From: Thalassobacillus devorans
GTDB taxonomy: Bacteria > Bacillota > Bacilli > Bacillales > Halobacillaceae
Assembly (NCBI RefSeq): GCF_900176565.1
Contig: NZ_FXEH01000003.1
Span: 1 to 64,000, forward strand
Direction: 5' to 3'
Length of the DNA stretch: 64,000 nucleotides
The notes beneath the pieces are model-generated. The model was not told the origin of the DNA, did no database searches, and saw nothing but the letters and a program-made list of their open reading frames with translations. Made by a program: the position numbers and the translations under genes. This document shows positions 34,133 through 42,390 of the stretch, piece after piece (the stretch's first letter is position 1; each line of letters starts with the position of its first letter).

Positions 34133-35554
34133 ATGCAAAAACAGATCACTACAGGTATTCATGGACTGGATACTATATTATCCGGGGGAATTCCCGCACA
34201 ATCTACCGTCATTATTGATGGAGCACCAGGAACAGGAAAAACGACTTTGGGCGTACAATTCCTATATGAAGGAATTGCGCAAAAGGATGAAGCGGGGATA
34301 TTGATTACATTTGAAGAATTTCCAGATCAAATCTATGATGATATGAAATCATCGTTCGGATGGGATTTAATGAAGCAGGAGAAAGCAGGGAAGTTGAGAG
34401 TCATAGGGATGTCGCCCGATATTTTTATGGAGCAGTTGTTGGAACCTGATGGGTTGATGGAACAAATGATCAGGGAAATAGAGTGCAAGCGAATCGTAAT
34501 TGACAGCATCAGCTTATTCCGATATTTAGCTAAGGAAGATAGTTTTGATGAACGACGTTTATTGTATCAGCTTCGTAATATTTTACGGAAATTCGGTTTG
34601 GTTTCCTTGTTGATTCAGGAAAGATCTGACTTGAATATCAGTCATGTTCCGGATTCTTATTTCATTGTGGATGGTGTGATACGCTTAAACGTCCGTGCTC
34701 ATTTAGATGTATTTCGGAAGCGGACACTTGAAGTGGTCAAAATGCGAGGAACACGAGTGATTGAAGGAGAACACACCTACAAGATTACAGATCGTGGGCT
34801 CTATCCAATGATTGCTGCTCAAACTGTAATGGATTATCAGGGCGCTGAATCAGAAAAGGTTTCTACAGGGATCCAGGGACTTGACCGCCAGCTTTATGGT
34901 GGAATGGACCGGGGAGCCGTTTACATGCTTGATACCAACAGCCGTGCCAATTATATGCCTGTCATTGGCTCCATTCTTTCTGAGCGGTTAAGAATCGGCG
35001 ACAATGTGTTGACGGTACTTTCAAGCACTCAGACGATAGACGACTTAAATAAGCTGCTTTCTCACCACCATATTGATGTAGAAGAAGTGGTCAGAAAGCA
35101 ACGGATTCACTTTATCGAGCATTATCGTCGTTCTGTACCTGATGGCTGGGAGAACTCCGTATTCTATGTGGATCAATTGTCTAACGATGATTACAATCAA
35201 TTTTTAAAGAATCAGTGTTATCCCTTGCTCCATAATGGAGAAAAGGAATGGTTTGTTTATTATGATTTGAACACGATTATCACGGAGCGGGGTACTGATT
35301 ATGTACTAAGTTCATTTGCGAAAGAAGCGGCTTTTGCGAGGTCGCTTGGAATGACGGTACTGGTATTATGTAATTTCAAAGAAGTAGGAGAACAAGTGGC
35401 TTCGTTCCTGGAACGTACCACAAATGGTGTATTTAAGACATGGGTTGATGGGTCGAATCAATACCTGCAGGTTACCAAGGCATCTAATGGGCAGCTGTCC
35501 GAACCTTATCTACTTGAGAGTATGAAAGAGCACCCGTTTATCCGCTTGATTTAG
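34133..35554 (+). CDS. KaiC-like RecA-superfamily ATPase, two domains
   Basis: A 473-residue double RecA-fold protein of the KaiC/RAD55 family. Domain 1 (about 1-235) is intact: Walker A GAPGTGKTT at 30-38, the paired catalytic glutamates of KaiC in TFEEFPD near 60, and Walker B RIVIDSISLF near 120. Domain 2 (about 240-473) keeps the fold opening STGIQGLDRQLYGGMDRG, but the P-loop is lost (DTNSRANYMP), so it is probably inactive as an ATPase. No kinase partner or KaiA/KaiB gene is nearby; this is a KaiC-like signalling protein rather than a clock. It begins a + strand run with a wHTH-like protein, a LuxR regulator and the Tad locus. Confidence 0.85.
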   Translation: MQKQITTGIHGLDTILSGGIPAQSTVIIDGAPGTGKTTLGVQFLYEGIAQKDEAGILITFEEFPDQIYDDMKSSFGWDLMKQEKAGKLRVIGMSPDIFMEQLLEPDGLMEQMIREIECKRIVIDSISLFRYLAKEDSFDERRLLYQLRNILRKFGLVSLLIQERSDLNISHVPDSYFIVDGVIRLNVRAHLDVFRKRTLEVVKMRGTRVIEGEHTYKITDRGLYPMIAAQTVMDYQGAESEKVSTGIQGLDRQLYGGMDRGAVYMLDTNSRANYMPVIGSILSERLRIGDNVLTVLSSTQTIDDLNKLLSHHHIDVEEVVRKQRIHFIEHYRRSVPDGWENSVFYVDQLSNDDYNQFLKNQCYPLLHNGEKEWFVYYDLNTIITERGTDYVLSSFAKEAAFARSLGMTVLVLCNFKEVGEQVASFLERTTNGVFKTWVDGSNQYLQVTKASNGQLSEPYLLESMKEHPFIRLI

Positions 35555-35565
35555 GGGGGAAAACG

Positions 35566-35823
35566 ATGGAGAAAAAAGAGGCTTTGCCGCTTCAGATGGA
35601 ATGTACGATGTTCTTCCAGTCTAATCCATACATGATTGAATCATTAGCTGGATTGGAAAACAAATTAGGAAGAAGAAAAGAAGACCTTCAACCAATCCTG
35701 GAGATTTTAGTCCAACAAGGGATCATCCGCCAAATAGGGAAGGATTCAAAATACTTATACCGTTATAAAGAGCCCGATATCATTACCGAAATGACTATTC
35801 CTGATAAGTTGGAGAGTCCATGA
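35566..35823 (+). CDS. Small protein, probable winged-helix fold
   Basis: An 85-residue protein starting 11 bp after the KaiC-like gene (ribosome site AGGGGGGAAA) and overlapping the next gene by 4 bp, so it belongs to the same operon. The predicted layout resembles a winged helix: short helices (YMIESLAGLENKLGRR, DLQPILEILVQQGII) and a beta wing (IRQIGKDSKYLYRYKEPD). No catalytic motif. I infer a DNA-binding or protein-interaction adaptor to the KaiC-like ATPase; the family name is not known to me. Confidence 0.7.
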   Translation: MEKKEALPLQMECTMFFQSNPYMIESLAGLENKLGRRKEDLQPILEILVQQGIIRQIGKDSKYLYRYKEPDIITEMTIPDKLESP

Positions 35824-37940
35824 TGAAAAACGCCGAGCTTTTAGAAGAGTTGCAGCACGTTTATGCGGAGCGATTCGGACTTACCATTTTGATCACAGAT
35901 GAAAATGGCGAACGGGTTTCTACTATTACTGGTGACAATGCATTGTGCGGCCACCTCCTGGAGCATGGGGATTTATGGTGCCATATCCAGGAGGCAGCTG
36001 TATGGGATTGGGAAATAACAAAACCAGCATTTTATGATATTCTTCCTGGGATTTATTTTTTAATCATTCCTATAAACGATAGGAATGGCAGCGATTATTT
36101 AATTTGGGCAGGAGTAATGGTTGAGGAAGGAACGCATGCGCTTACGAAAGAACAATTAAAAAAGCGTTATGGTCCTGATGCTGACTGGGAAAAGCTGCTA
36201 ACAGCCATTCCTGTCATCCAACCAGAGAATAAAGACTGGTGGATACATAGAAGTGCCAAGCTTTCCAGACTTGGCCAGGCTTTACTTCAAGGGGCAAGTG
36301 AGGAAGACAGCTTAGCCTGGCAGTACCCTTTATTGCAACAAGGAATAGGAACTGGGGTCACTGACATGGAGGAACTTTTTCATCTTTTTCTTGAAAAACG
36401 GGATGATTACGAATTTATTGGATTAGCAGAAGCGCAGGAAGAAGAGCAATACAGCATCACACACGTAGCGGGAAGAGAAATGGAGGGTTTGCGTGGGGCC
36501 TTATTCGCACCAGGGGAAGGATTCCTTGGCAGAATCGCCATAACGAAAGAGGCTGCCTATTGGGAAGACATTGAAAAAAATCCCCGGGCTTTTTTCTTTC
36601 ACCGGAGACACTCCTATCCAAAAACAATGAGCTGTTTTCCAATTCAGCGTTATGATGGGACAACGGCTGTCCTGTTTGGAGGGAGCCTGTCTGATACAAA
36701 AGTGTCTAAGCAGATGATGGAAACAGGACAATTCATGGCATCCATGCTGGAAGCCGGTTTATATACGGATGACTTGCAACAAGAAAATATGCATCAGGTA
36801 AATCGTCTTTCCTCCTTGATTGAAATATGCAAACTGATGGCTGCCACTCCCGATGTGAAGCGAATTCTATATATTCTAGTTGACATCAGTTTGAATCTTG
36901 TCGAGGGACCATTTACAACGGTCATTTTAAAAGATCCGGATAATGACCGGGTCCAGCTGGTCTCCCGTGGAGAAATTCCTGCGAGCATGGAAGACTATGT
37001 CCAGGAGGTCATCAAACGGCATTATAAATCCAGGACTGTTACAGCAGCTCAATTGTATGATGCGAAATGGCGGACGACTGTGATAGAATGTCCCCTTTAC
37101 TATAAAGAAGAACTGCTTGGTGTCTTATGTGTCGGAGCGGGAGACACGACGGAGCAGCAATTAAAAGAGCACCAGACTTTCTTAGATACATTGGCGATAA
37201 TAGGGGCTACTTCCCTGCAACTGGCAAAACAAGAACAGGCCTCAGAAACAGCTGCAGGGCAGGCGGAGGCGTTATATCGAGCGATTGGTCAGTTTGATGC
37301 AGAAGCGTTTGCGAAGGCAGAAACAACCGCCGCACTGGCCGGAGACTTTTCTCATAAAATTGGGCTGCCAGCCCCGCTGGTGAAAGATATTATTGCCGCC
37401 TGCCAGCTCTCCTGCTACTCTCCGGGCTTTTTGAAGGACATGCTTCCGGATAGCAAAGTACCGGATATAGTGGAAGAAGGGAAAAACTTATTGCAATCCG
37501 GTGGAAATATCGCATGGGATGACGCAAGTATCGGCAGCCAGGTAGTCGCATTGGCAATTGCACAGGAAACAAATGAGGGTGCATGGCATGCTGACTTGAC
37601 GAGCGAACAAGGGATCGTGGAAGAATTTCATTCCTTTGTAAAAGAAAGACAAGTATCGGAGCAGGAATTCACTCTCCAGGAAGAGGGTAGTAGCACACCG
37701 GAATTGATGGTCGCGGACCATGCGGTGAAAGAACAAATGAGCCTGTCGCCCCGGGAGCAGGAAGTGTTGGAATTAGTCATCCAGGGGTTGAATAACAAAG
37801 AGATTGCAGAAGAATTGTATATCAGCGGCCATACGGTAAAAAATCACGTGACAAAAATCTTCCAGAAACTCGACGTGCCTGACCGTGCACATGCCATATC
37901 GAAGGTCTACCAATTGAAATACCAGCACAGTAATCGATGA
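35820..37940 (+). CDS. GAF-domain transcriptional regulator with LuxR-type HTH
   Basis: A 706-residue cytoplasmic regulator. The N-terminal ~130 residues form a sensory-looking domain with two cysteines (ALCGHLLEHGDLWCHI). Two GAF-like domains follow (about 190-310 and 325-465). The C terminus (about 638-703) is a LuxR/NarL helix-turn-helix: LSPREQEVLELVIQGLNNKEIAEELYISGHTVKNHVTKIFQKL. There is no receiver domain or membrane segment, so the signal is probably a small molecule or the KaiC-like partner. It overlaps the upstream small gene by 4 bp and precedes the Tad locus; control of pilus genes is inferred from position. Confidence 0.82.
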   Translation: MMKNAELLEELQHVYAERFGLTILITDENGERVSTITGDNALCGHLLEHGDLWCHIQEAAVWDWEITKPAFYDILPGIYFLIIPINDRNGSDYLIWAGVMVEEGTHALTKEQLKKRYGPDADWEKLLTAIPVIQPENKDWWIHRSAKLSRLGQALLQGASEEDSLAWQYPLLQQGIGTGVTDMEELFHLFLEKRDDYEFIGLAEAQEEEQYSITHVAGREMEGLRGALFAPGEGFLGRIAITKEAAYWEDIEKNPRAFFFHRRHSYPKTMSCFPIQRYDGTTAVLFGGSLSDTKVSKQMMETGQFMASMLEAGLYTDDLQQENMHQVNRLSSLIEICKLMAATPDVKRILYILVDISLNLVEGPFTTVILKDPDNDRVQLVSRGEIPASMEDYVQEVIKRHYKSRTVTAAQLYDAKWRTTVIECPLYYKEELLGVLCVGAGDTTEQQLKEHQTFLDTLAIIGATSLQLAKQEQASETAAGQAEALYRAIGQFDAEAFAKAETTAALAGDFSHKIGLPAPLVKDIIAACQLSCYSPGFLKDMLPDSKVPDIVEEGKNLLQSGGNIAWDDASIGSQVVALAIAQETNEGAWHADLTSEQGIVEEFHSFVKERQVSEQEFTLQEEGSSTPELMVADHAVKEQMSLSPREQEVLELVIQGLNNKEIAEELYISGHTVKNHVTKIFQKLDVPDRAHAISKVYQLKYQHSNR

Positions 37941-37965
37941 ACCTCCCATTTCGGGAGGTTTTTTC
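37940..37965 (+). terminator. Terminator after the LuxR-type regulator
   Basis: AACCTCCC pairs perfectly with GGGAGGTT over a 5-nt loop, followed by TTTT. It separates the KaiC module from the pilus transcripts. Confidence 0.85.
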
Positions 37966-38153
37966 TATTACTAGGACTTCCTATAGGAAGGAGGGCGGAA
38001 ACAGGATAGGAATAGGAATGGATTCTTATTAGGCAGGAATCTTGATAACAGGAATGGCGGGGGATAGGTTTTCCTGTCGAAACATTGCATAATAAAACTC
38101 GTAAGTTGTCGCTTACAAGCTCAACGCCGGATACAAGCTGGAGGTGAACTGGC

Positions 38154-38525
38154 ATGGCAGTTATCAATCTCGATACGAACCAGATAATCGTTGAAGAAGT
38201 AACAAGAGCGGATAAGTTTTGGACGAGATTCAAGGGGTTGATGGGAAGGAAAAGCATCCCGGATGATTTCGCTCTTCATATCGTCCCTTGTCCATCGATC
38301 CATACCTTCTTCATGAAGTTTCCAATCGATGTCCTGTACCTGGACCAGAACAATCAGGTCATTGGCATCGAAGAAAACCTTCAGCCGGGAAAATTGGGAA
38401 AGCGATTCTCTGGTGGACACTCAGTTATCGAGCTGCCAGCAGGGAAAGTGGCCCAGACGGAGGTCGCTGTGGGCCAAACAGTAGTATTTGTTGAAGGAAA
38501 GTTGAGCAGGCGTGCTGTAAAGTAG
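38154..38525 (+). CDS. DUF192 family protein
   Basis: A 123-residue DUF192 protein, recognised by RFKGLMGRKSIP, the CPSIHTFFMKFPIDVLYLD core and the C-terminal VIELPAGKVAQTEVAVGQTV. The function of the family is unknown; members are often found beside type II secretion or Tad pilus genes, as here. No signal peptide is evident although many homologues are secreted. Ribosome site GGAGGTGA lies 7 bp before the ATG. It is 39 bp upstream of the Flp pilin gene. Confidence 0.88.
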   Translation: MAVINLDTNQIIVEEVTRADKFWTRFKGLMGRKSIPDDFALHIVPCPSIHTFFMKFPIDVLYLDQNNQVIGIEENLQPGKLGKRFSGGHSVIELPAGKVAQTEVAVGQTVVFVEGKLSRRAVK

Positions 38526-38564
38526 GTTAGTCATTATACATTTATATAAAAAGGAGAGGTTTAC

Positions 38565-38729
38565 ATGTTAGAAATGTTCAAAGGGTTGCTAGTTGAAGAA
38601 GAAGGTCAAGGGATGACAGAATACGGTTTGATTTTGGGTCTTATCGCTGTTGGCGTAATTGGTGCTTTAGCGATTTTGGGTGATAAGATTAGTGAATTCT
38701 TTACTAAAATAAACACTGAACTTGAATAA
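38565..38729 (+). CDS. flp: Flp-type major pilin
   Basis: A 54-residue type IVb prepilin, too short for most ORF lists. A short charged leader ends in Gly, and the mature protein would start QGMTEYGLILGLIAVGVIG: Glu at +5 and Tyr at +6 are the Flp hallmark, followed by the hydrophobic assembly helix. The leader peptidase would be the A24 enzyme encoded next. Ribosome site AAGGAGAGG is strong. A stable hairpin follows the stop, suggesting much higher pilin than machinery expression. Confidence 0.93.
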   Translation: MLEMFKGLLVEEEGQGMTEYGLILGLIAVGVIGALAILGDKISEFFTKINTELE

Positions 38730-38731
38730 AT

Positions 38732-38770
38732 TAAATGGGTTAGACCTTCTGTAGGGGGTCTAACCTATTT
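38732..38770 (+). terminator. Attenuator/terminator-like hairpin after flp
   Basis: AAATGGGTTAGACC and GGTCTAACCTATTT form a long stem with a ~10-nt loop, followed by A-rich then T-containing sequence. There is no strong T tract, so it may be a processing or stability hairpin rather than a full terminator. Confidence 0.6.
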
Positions 38771-38809
38771 AAAAAAATTTATCAAAAAACGAATGAAAGG
38801 ATGGCCGTT

Positions 38810-39319
38810 ATGCTGGATGTTTTCCTGCTTATCATTCTATTAATCTGTGTCATCACAGATTTTAAAAACAGAAAAATCTACAACAAGGTGATTTACCCTG
38901 CCTTACTGTTTACATTCATCTTTCATTTCGCAGTCAGCGGATGGACAGGACTCAGCCATTCTTTCCTTGGTTTTTTGATTGGCTTCAGCATTTTACTGAT
39001 CCCATATTTCCTGGGAGGAATGGGGGCGGGGGATGTGAAACTGCTTGGATTGATCGGAGCGATCAAAGGTGGCGCTTTTGTGTTCCAGTCGTTCCTCTAT
39101 ATCGCTTTAATTGGCGCTTTGATGGCAGTGTTGATACTCGTCTTTCGGCGGGGAATATTTAAATCGATTCTTTACTATGTTGCCAGTTTACGAGGCGGTG
39201 TCAAGCTTCCTGGCGGTATAGCCAGAGGGTCGCTGACGGCAACGTATCCATATGGCGTGGCAATTGCTCTCGGAGCGGTAGTGGGAATGGCTTTAGAAGG
39301 GAAGCTGCTGCCATGGTAA
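38810..39319 (+). CDS. tadV: Prepilin peptidase, A24 family (TadV/CpaA)
   Basis: About 169 residues, the short form without the N-terminal methylase domain. The two aspartates of A24 peptidases are in ITDFKNRKIYN and GMGAGDVKLLG, the latter the GxGD signature. About five membrane helices. It should cleave Flp prepilin and the TadE-like pseudopilin. An upstream ATG at 38801 directly abuts the Shine-Dalgarno GAAAGG, so the ATG at 38810 (9-bp spacing) is preferred. It overlaps tadE by 7 bp. Confidence 0.9.
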   Translation: MLDVFLLIILLICVITDFKNRKIYNKVIYPALLFTFIFHFAVSGWTGLSHSFLGFLIGFSILLIPYFLGGMGAGDVKLLGLIGAIKGGAFVFQSFLYIALIGALMAVLILVFRRGIFKSILYYVASLRGGVKLPGGIARGSLTATYPYGVAIALGAVVGMALEGKLLPW

Positions 39320-39690
39320 GGAAAGAGGACGGGCAGTCGCTCGTAGAATTTGCGCTTGTCCTCCCGTTACTTCTCTTATTGGTGGTGGGAATCTTTGATT
39401 TTGGGCGGGTGCTGTATACCCACCTGCAAATGGAGCTTGTCGCTCAGGAAGCAGTCCGTCTGGGCGGGCTTGGTCTGGGAGATGAAGCAATCAAATCTTA
39501 TGCAGCCGAGCGCTTTCACGCTGGAGATGTGGAGAAATTGAATGTCACGGTGACACCTTCAGCTGCCGAGCGCAGTTCCGGTGACTATGTGAAGGTGACG
39601 TTAACCTATCCGGAAACACTTTTACAGCCGCTTGGCAATGCATCAATTCCTTATACCGTTACCACCAGTTCAACGATACGAGTCGAATGA
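39313..39690 (+). CDS. tadE: TadE-like pseudopilin
   Basis: A 125-residue protein with a single N-terminal membrane segment in a TadE motif: EDGQSLVEFALVLPLLLLLVVGIFDFGRVLY, with Glu at +5 after the Gly as in pseudopilins. The rest is an extracellular domain. It overlaps both tadV and the next gene, so it belongs to a tight operon. Confidence 0.88.
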   Translation: MVRKEDGQSLVEFALVLPLLLLLVVGIFDFGRVLYTHLQMELVAQEAVRLGGLGLGDEAIKSYAAERFHAGDVEKLNVTVTPSAAERSSGDYVKVTLTYPETLLQPLGNASIPYTVTTSSTIRVE

Positions 39691-39701
39691 GGGAAAAGAC
39701 T

Positions 39702-40622
39702 ATGAAAAGATTTTGGAACCGCATGATAAAAAAGGAAAATGGCAATGCGATCGTTCTTGTTGCTCTGGCAATGGGAGGGATGATTGCACTAACAGGGCTG
39801 GTCATCGATGGCGGCCATTTATTCATGAATAAAAGCCACTTGCAAAAGACAGCTAATGCAGCAGCATTGTCCGGTGCCCAGGAACTTGTGAATGAGGAGA
39901 CAGCAGTCACTACAGTTGTTGATGAGGTGCTCGATGCCCATGGGGAAGCAGAAAGTTTACTGCATGCAACCATTGATAGTGACCGTTTGTTACTGGTGGA
40001 ATTAAAACGGGATGTACCATTATTTTTTTCGTCATTGTTCGGAGTCGAGCACTTACCTGTATCTGCAGAAGCGAAAGCAGGCATAAACCCAATGGGAGAA
40101 ACGAAGGGTGCTGTCCCGCTTGGAATCGATGAGTCTGTTGAGCTTATTTATGGCAACACTTATGAATTGAAAGTAGATGCCGGCGATTCGGAAGCCGGTA
40201 ATTTTGGCGTACTTGCTCTCGAAGGTCCGGGTGCGAAATCGTATGAAGACAGTTTGACGCACGGGTTTGACGAAAACTTGAAAGTCGGGGATGTGATTAA
40301 CACCCAGACAGGTAATATCGCAGGAGCTACAAGAAGAGGGATTGATTTTCGAATCAACGAATGTCCGAATCCAGAAGGGAACCTGCAAATGCGGGATTGT
40401 GAGCGAATCATGAAAGTCATCGTGTACAAGCCCGAAGAACAGGCGACCAATCAGCTGAAAAGTGTTCGGATAACCGGTTTTGCTTATTTTTATGTAACGG
40501 AGCGGATGGGGCAAAATGTTGATTCCATCCAAGGGGTCTTCATCCGGCGCGCAGGAGATGGCACGGCAGGCGGAGAAGGTACGCCTGATCGCGGGGCGTA
40601 TGCGATACGATTAATGGAGTAG
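39702..40622 (+). CDS. tadG: TadG-like pilus assembly protein
   Basis: About 306 residues. An N-terminal charged stretch and one membrane helix (ENGNAIVLVALAMGGMIALTGLVIDGGHLF) match the TadG/Tad N-terminal domain, followed by an extracytoplasmic domain rich in acidic residues. It lacks the long von Willebrand domain of many proteobacterial TadG proteins. ATG at 39702 follows GAGGG; an upstream ATG at 39687 inside tadE is less likely. Confidence 0.82.
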   Translation: MKRFWNRMIKKENGNAIVLVALAMGGMIALTGLVIDGGHLFMNKSHLQKTANAAALSGAQELVNEETAVTTVVDEVLDAHGEAESLLHATIDSDRLLLVELKRDVPLFFSSLFGVEHLPVSAEAKAGINPMGETKGAVPLGIDESVELIYGNTYELKVDAGDSEAGNFGVLALEGPGAKSYEDSLTHGFDENLKVGDVINTQTGNIAGATRRGIDFRINECPNPEGNLQMRDCERIMKVIVYKPEEQATNQLKSVRITGFAYFYVTERMGQNVDSIQGVFIRRAGDGTAGGEGTPDRGAYAIRLME

Positions 40623-40632
40623 GTGAACAGAC

Positions 40633-41544
40633 ATGAAACCGAAAAGAATATTAATGCTCGCGCTGTTATCAGGTCTTATTACAACAGGCATCTTTTATCT
40701 ATTTATGAACCAGGCTAGTTCTAGTTCAGTCGAAAAGGAAGCAGCAATGGTAGAGATTGTTGTCGCTGGTGAGGACATAGAGAAGAATCAGACAATCACA
40801 GAGGAACAGCTTGTTACCAGAGAAGTAGAAGAAAGCGAAGTTCACCCTGAGGCAATCAAAGATACAGCTGAAATAACCGGTAAACTTGCTATTACGGAAA
40901 TCAAGGCAGGGGAGCCGTTGATGAAGCATCGGGTGCAAAGCGGGAAAGATGAGGAAGAAGTCATCGCCAGAAAAGTGACGGAAGGAAACAGGGGTTTTTC
41001 TATCGAGGTTGACTACGTGAAATCCGTCTCCAATATGATAGAGCCAGAGGATTATGTTGATATCGTAGTTAGCGTTGGAAAAGAAGAAGCAACTACCTCG
41101 GAACTTATTCAGGAAAAAGTCAGGGTGCTAGCGGTCGGAAAGCGGATGGTGGAAAAGAAACCAGATGCACCAGATGAAGAGTATCACGCCGTTACGCTGG
41201 AGCTGACTCAGGAAGATACGGTGAAAGTAATCAATGCCAGCGAGCGAGGCAGGCTGCATTTAGCGCTTCACAGTAAAGTGACAGGACAGGAAAAGGAAGC
41301 AGCAGAGGAAAAAGAGCAGGAAGAAACAAGTGCGGAATTGGATCCGCTGCCTTCCAGGTCAGTCATTCGTTCGGGCCCAGGGCTTGATCAAGGAGTCATC
41401 ACAGTCGTCGATCAAGGTACCGTCTTGCTTGATTTAGAGAAGGAAGAAACCGATGGAGATGGGCGGATTTGGTTGAAGGTAGAAACACCTGATCAGCAGG
41501 AAGGCTGGATCAGCTCAAGAATCATCAAGTATAAGGGTGAATAA
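40633..41544 (+). CDS. cpaB: CpaB/RcpC-like pilus protein with C-terminal SH3-like domain
   Basis: A 303-residue protein. An N-terminal membrane anchor (5-25) precedes a SAF-like domain (about 35-105, IVVAGEDIEKNQTITEEQLVTREV) and an RcpC/CpaB domain (about 110-225). The last ~65 residues (239-303) after an acidic linker read as a bacterial SH3 domain: RSVIRSGPGLDQGVITVVDQG, ending EGWISSRIIKYKGE. In Gram-negatives RcpC works with the outer-membrane secretin; here no secretin gene exists, and an SH3 domain suggests cell-wall binding. It starts 10 bp after tadG. Confidence 0.87.
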   Translation: MKPKRILMLALLSGLITTGIFYLFMNQASSSSVEKEAAMVEIVVAGEDIEKNQTITEEQLVTREVEESEVHPEAIKDTAEITGKLAITEIKAGEPLMKHRVQSGKDEEEVIARKVTEGNRGFSIEVDYVKSVSNMIEPEDYVDIVVSVGKEEATTSELIQEKVRVLAVGKRMVEKKPDAPDEEYHAVTLELTQEDTVKVINASERGRLHLALHSKVTGQEKEAAEEKEQEETSAELDPLPSRSVIRSGPGLDQGVITVVDQGTVLLDLEKEETDGDGRIWLKVETPDQQEGWISSRIIKYKGE

Positions 41545-42390
41545 ATGGAGAAGGGGCTGACAGGTACGATGGAGCATCAACAAGCTATCGATTCCGGTTT
41601 TGAAAATAAGGTAGTTGCCGTTTGCAGTGCTACCGGCGGCATGGGAAGAACAACCATCGCAGTCAATCTGGCAGCCCTGGCTGCCAAAAACAAAAAGAAG
41701 GTCACTATTCTCGATGGTGACCTGCAATTTGGAGATGCGGCGATGGCATTGGATTTGAAAGGTGAAAATACCATCCAGCACATCGTAGAGAGGAATGATT
41801 TTGCCAATAGTCAGGACTATTGCCTGAAGCATGAGAGTGGAGTTCAGTTACTGGCTGCGCCAACACGTCCAGAGTATGCGGATTTAATTACACCGGCCAG
41901 CCTTGTCAGAGTACTGGAAGCGACGGCTTTACATGCGCAATTGTTACTGGTGGATGTTCAGGCTGGTCTGACAGAACATAATATCCAGCTTTTAGAACAA
42001 GTGGACCGTATTCTGGTTGTGACGACGCCAGGTATGGCTGCATTGAAAAATACAAAATTAATGATAGAAACGCTGGATGCTCTCGGATGGAAAGATAAGG
42101 CGAGCGTAATTGTCAATAAATCAACCGGTATGACGTTAATGGATGTCCATGACATTACTGAGCTGTTACAAGTGGAAGAAGCCTTTTATTTACCGGATGA
42201 AGATAAGCATGTTCCGCTTGCTATGGAACGAGGAATACCAGTGGTGATCAGCCACCCCAAGCTTCCGTTTTCTAAAGAATTAGCTAAAATCAATGGGCAC
42301 TTGTTTCCACCTGCATTATCGGATACGCCTGGACATAAAACACTGGCCAGGCGACTTACCAAAAAGCTTAGGTTTGAGGGGGAAAGATGA
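41545..42390 (+). CDS. cpaE: CpaE/TadZ-like MinD-family ATPase
   Basis: A 281-residue ParA/MinD-type protein that positions Tad machinery in other bacteria. The deviant Walker A is SATGGMGRTTIAVNLAALA; the second lysine of the usual GKT/S is replaced by Arg. DGDLQFGDAAMALDL is the Walker A' region typical of CpaE. It lacks the N-terminal receiver-like domain common in proteobacterial CpaE. It begins immediately after the cpaB stop codon and overlaps the next gene by 4 bp. Confidence 0.87.
   Translation: MEKGLTGTMEHQQAIDSGFENKVVAVCSATGGMGRTTIAVNLAALAAKNKKKVTILDGDLQFGDAAMALDLKGENTIQHIVERNDFANSQDYCLKHESGVQLLAAPTRPEYADLITPASLVRVLEATALHAQLLLVDVQAGLTEHNIQLLEQVDRILVVTTPGMAALKNTKLMIETLDALGWKDKASVIVNKSTGMTLMDVHDITELLQVEEAFYLPDEDKHVPLAMERGIPVVISHPKLPFSKELAKINGHLFPPALSDTPGHKTLARRLTKKLRFEGER

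Noticed and set aside
34133-35554. Circadian clock KaiC
   Set aside because: No kaiA or kaiB nearby and the second ATPase domain is degenerate; a KaiC-like signalling ATPase is the safer call.
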